A DNA stretch of 6,907 bases, from NCBI GenBank assembly GCA_003559985.1, contig PWJP01000032.1, positions 1-6,907 on the forward strand, given 5' to 3'. Each line of letters begins with the position of its first letter. Position 1 is the stretch's first letter. Positions 6,227 to 6,907 of the stretch are shown piece by piece. The translations under genes and the position numbers were made by a program. The notes under the pieces were generated by a model, which saw nothing but the letters and a program-made list of their open reading frames with translations, was not told where the DNA came from and made no database searches. Source of the DNA: Saprospirales bacterium. GTDB lineage: Bacteria; Bacteroidota; Bacteroidia; Chitinophagales; Saprospiraceae.

Positions 6227-6247
6227 GGTTTCGAGAATCTCCAAACC
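6227..6247. promoter_or_regulatory. 21-bp imperfect palindrome in the divergent Smr/ileS region
   Basis: GGTTT (6227-6231) and GAG (6233-6235) are mirrored by CTC (6239-6241) and AAACC (6243-6247), with one C opposite C and an AAT centre. It ends 13 bases before the candidate -33 element of ileS. Its size fits a dimeric repressor or activator site, but no regulator gene lies nearby and the assignment is an inference. Confidence 0.35.
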
Positions 6248-6260
6248 AATTCCCCCTAAA

Positions 6261-6291
6261 TCTGCCAGTTTTCAGCTTATTCGTATTTTTG
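6261..6291 (+). promoter_or_regulatory. Candidate ileS promoter
   Basis: TCTG (6261-6264), one mismatch from the TTTG -33 element, is followed after 19 bases by TATTTTTG (6284-6291), a full match to TAnnTTTG. This is the best two-part Bacteroidota promoter in the window. Transcription would start near 6298, giving a leader of about 50 bases before the ATG at 6351. No T-box-like leader is visible in that distance. Confidence 0.55.
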
Positions 6292-6350
6292 CGCCCAACT
6301 TGAAACGAAACCCGCATTGCGAGGTCGAATATAAAACACAAGCAGCTAGC

Positions 6351-6907
6351 ATGAGTGACGGAAAGTTTAAGGAGTACAGCCAATTGGATATACCTGCCAT
6401 GGATGCAGAAATCCTGAAGTTTTGGGAGGAAAAGGGCATTTTTCAAAAGAGTATTGACCAGAGGGACCCGAACAACCCCTACGTCTTTTTTGAAGGTCCG
6501 CCTTCAGCCAATGGCAAACCGGGCATTCACCACGTAATGGCTCGAACTGTGAAGGATCTGTTCTGCAGGTTTCACACCATGAAGGGAAAACGGGTGGAGC
6601 GCAAAGGTGGCTGGGACACTCACGGTCTGCCCATCGAGCTGAGCGTGGAAAAGGAACTCGGTATCACCAAGGAGGACATCGGCAAGAAAATCTCCGTGGA
6701 TGACTACAACAAAAAATGCAGGGAGACGGTAATGCGCTACAAGGACCTCTGGGACGACCTGACCCGCAAAATGGGCTACTGGGTCGATCTGGACAATCCC
6801 TACATCACCTTTGAAAACGACTACATCGAATCCGTCTGGCACTTGCTGAAAAAACTGTACGACAATGGATTCCTGTACAAGGGTTACAGCATACAGCCCT
6901 ACTCTCC
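6351..6907 (+). CDS. ileS: Isoleucyl-tRNA synthetase, N-terminal 185 residues (partial)
   Basis: The frame from the ATG at 6351 runs to the window edge. It encodes the start of a class I synthetase that charges tRNA-Ile with isoleucine in the cytoplasm. The order of motifs is that of IleRS: FFEGPPSANGKPGIHH (46-61), VKDLFCRF (67-74), RKGGWDTHGLPIELSVEK (84-101), GITKEDIGKKI and YIESVWHLLKKLY further on, ending in GYSIQPYS. The class I HIGH signature reads GIHH (58-61), so the first His and the Gly are swapped relative to HxGH. This altered motif is reported in some type-2 (eukaryote-like) IleRS that resist mupirocin strongly, and I associate it with Bacteroidota. The KMSKS loop, editing domain and anticodon-binding domain lie outside the window; full-length proteins of this type are around 1100 residues. 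No strong Shine-Dalgarno precedes the start (GAGG at 6321-6324 is too far). It is divergent from the Smr gene. Confidence 0.97.
   Translation, partial: MSDGKFKEYSQLDIPAMDAEILKFWEEKGIFQKSIDQRDPNNPYVFFEGPPSANGKPGIHHVMARTVKDLFCRFHTMKGKRVERKGGWDTHGLPIELSVEKELGITKEDIGKKISVDDYNKKCRETVMRYKDLWDDLTRKMGYWVDLDNPYITFENDYIESVWHLLKKLYDNGFLYKGYSIQPYS

Noticed and set aside
6298..6350. T-box riboswitch in the ileS leader
   Set aside because: The predicted leader is only about 50 bases and shows no T-box sequence or large stems.
6204..6446. 80-codon minus-strand open frame, tested as a possible lost N-terminal part of the Smr protein
   Set aside because: It overlaps the start of ileS, ends well before the Smr start, and its peptide does not resemble the expected N-terminal domain.
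6504..6842. 112-codon minus-strand open frame
   Set aside because: Antisense to ileS, whose IleRS signatures are unmistakable.

Overview
This window looks like ordinary chromosome from a member of the Bacteroidota, probably a pigmented Cytophagales- or Flavobacteriales-like bacterium. Four things support this: a long DUF2723 (TMEM260-like) membrane glycosyltransferase, a DUF2027-like Smr-domain protein, an isoleucyl-tRNA synthetase of the GxHH type I associate with this phylum, and several matches to the phylum's TAnnTTTG -7 promoter element combined with mostly absent Shine-Dalgarno sequences. Base composition is moderate and even. I see no rRNA, tRNA, insertion sequence, integrase or CRISPR array.

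Layout, left to right. 1-234 is mostly non-coding: a possible terminator, a -7 box, and perhaps the first 34 codons of a leftward gene running off the edge. 235-3258 (minus) is the 1007-residue DUF2723 glycosyltransferase. 3259-3556 is intergenic and holds two abutting hairpins and a -7 box. 3557-4045 (minus) encodes a rhodanese-domain lipoprotein. 4046-4398 is a 353-base gap with a -7 box, a small hairpin and a three-copy 16-bp tandem repeat. 4399-5139 (minus) encodes a CrtA-like (spheroidene monooxygenase family) protein. 5297-6064 (minus) encodes an Smr-domain protein that appears to lack the usual N-terminal domain. 6065-6350 is a divergent promoter region. From 6351 (plus) ileS starts and continues beyond the window.

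The four complete genes share one strand but are separated by about 157-353 bases, each gap having its own candidate signals, so they are more likely single-gene transcription units than one operon. Their roles also look unrelated: envelope protein glycosylation, envelope sulfur or redox chemistry, carotenoid oxidation, a nucleic-acid-associated Smr protein, and translation. I do not see a new multi-gene system. The points most worth a second look are the swapped HIGH motif in IleRS, the C8 homopolymer inside the glycosyltransferase gene, the orphan CrtA-like enzyme, the short Smr protein, the double hairpin at 3379-3423 and the tandem repeat at 4322-4369.
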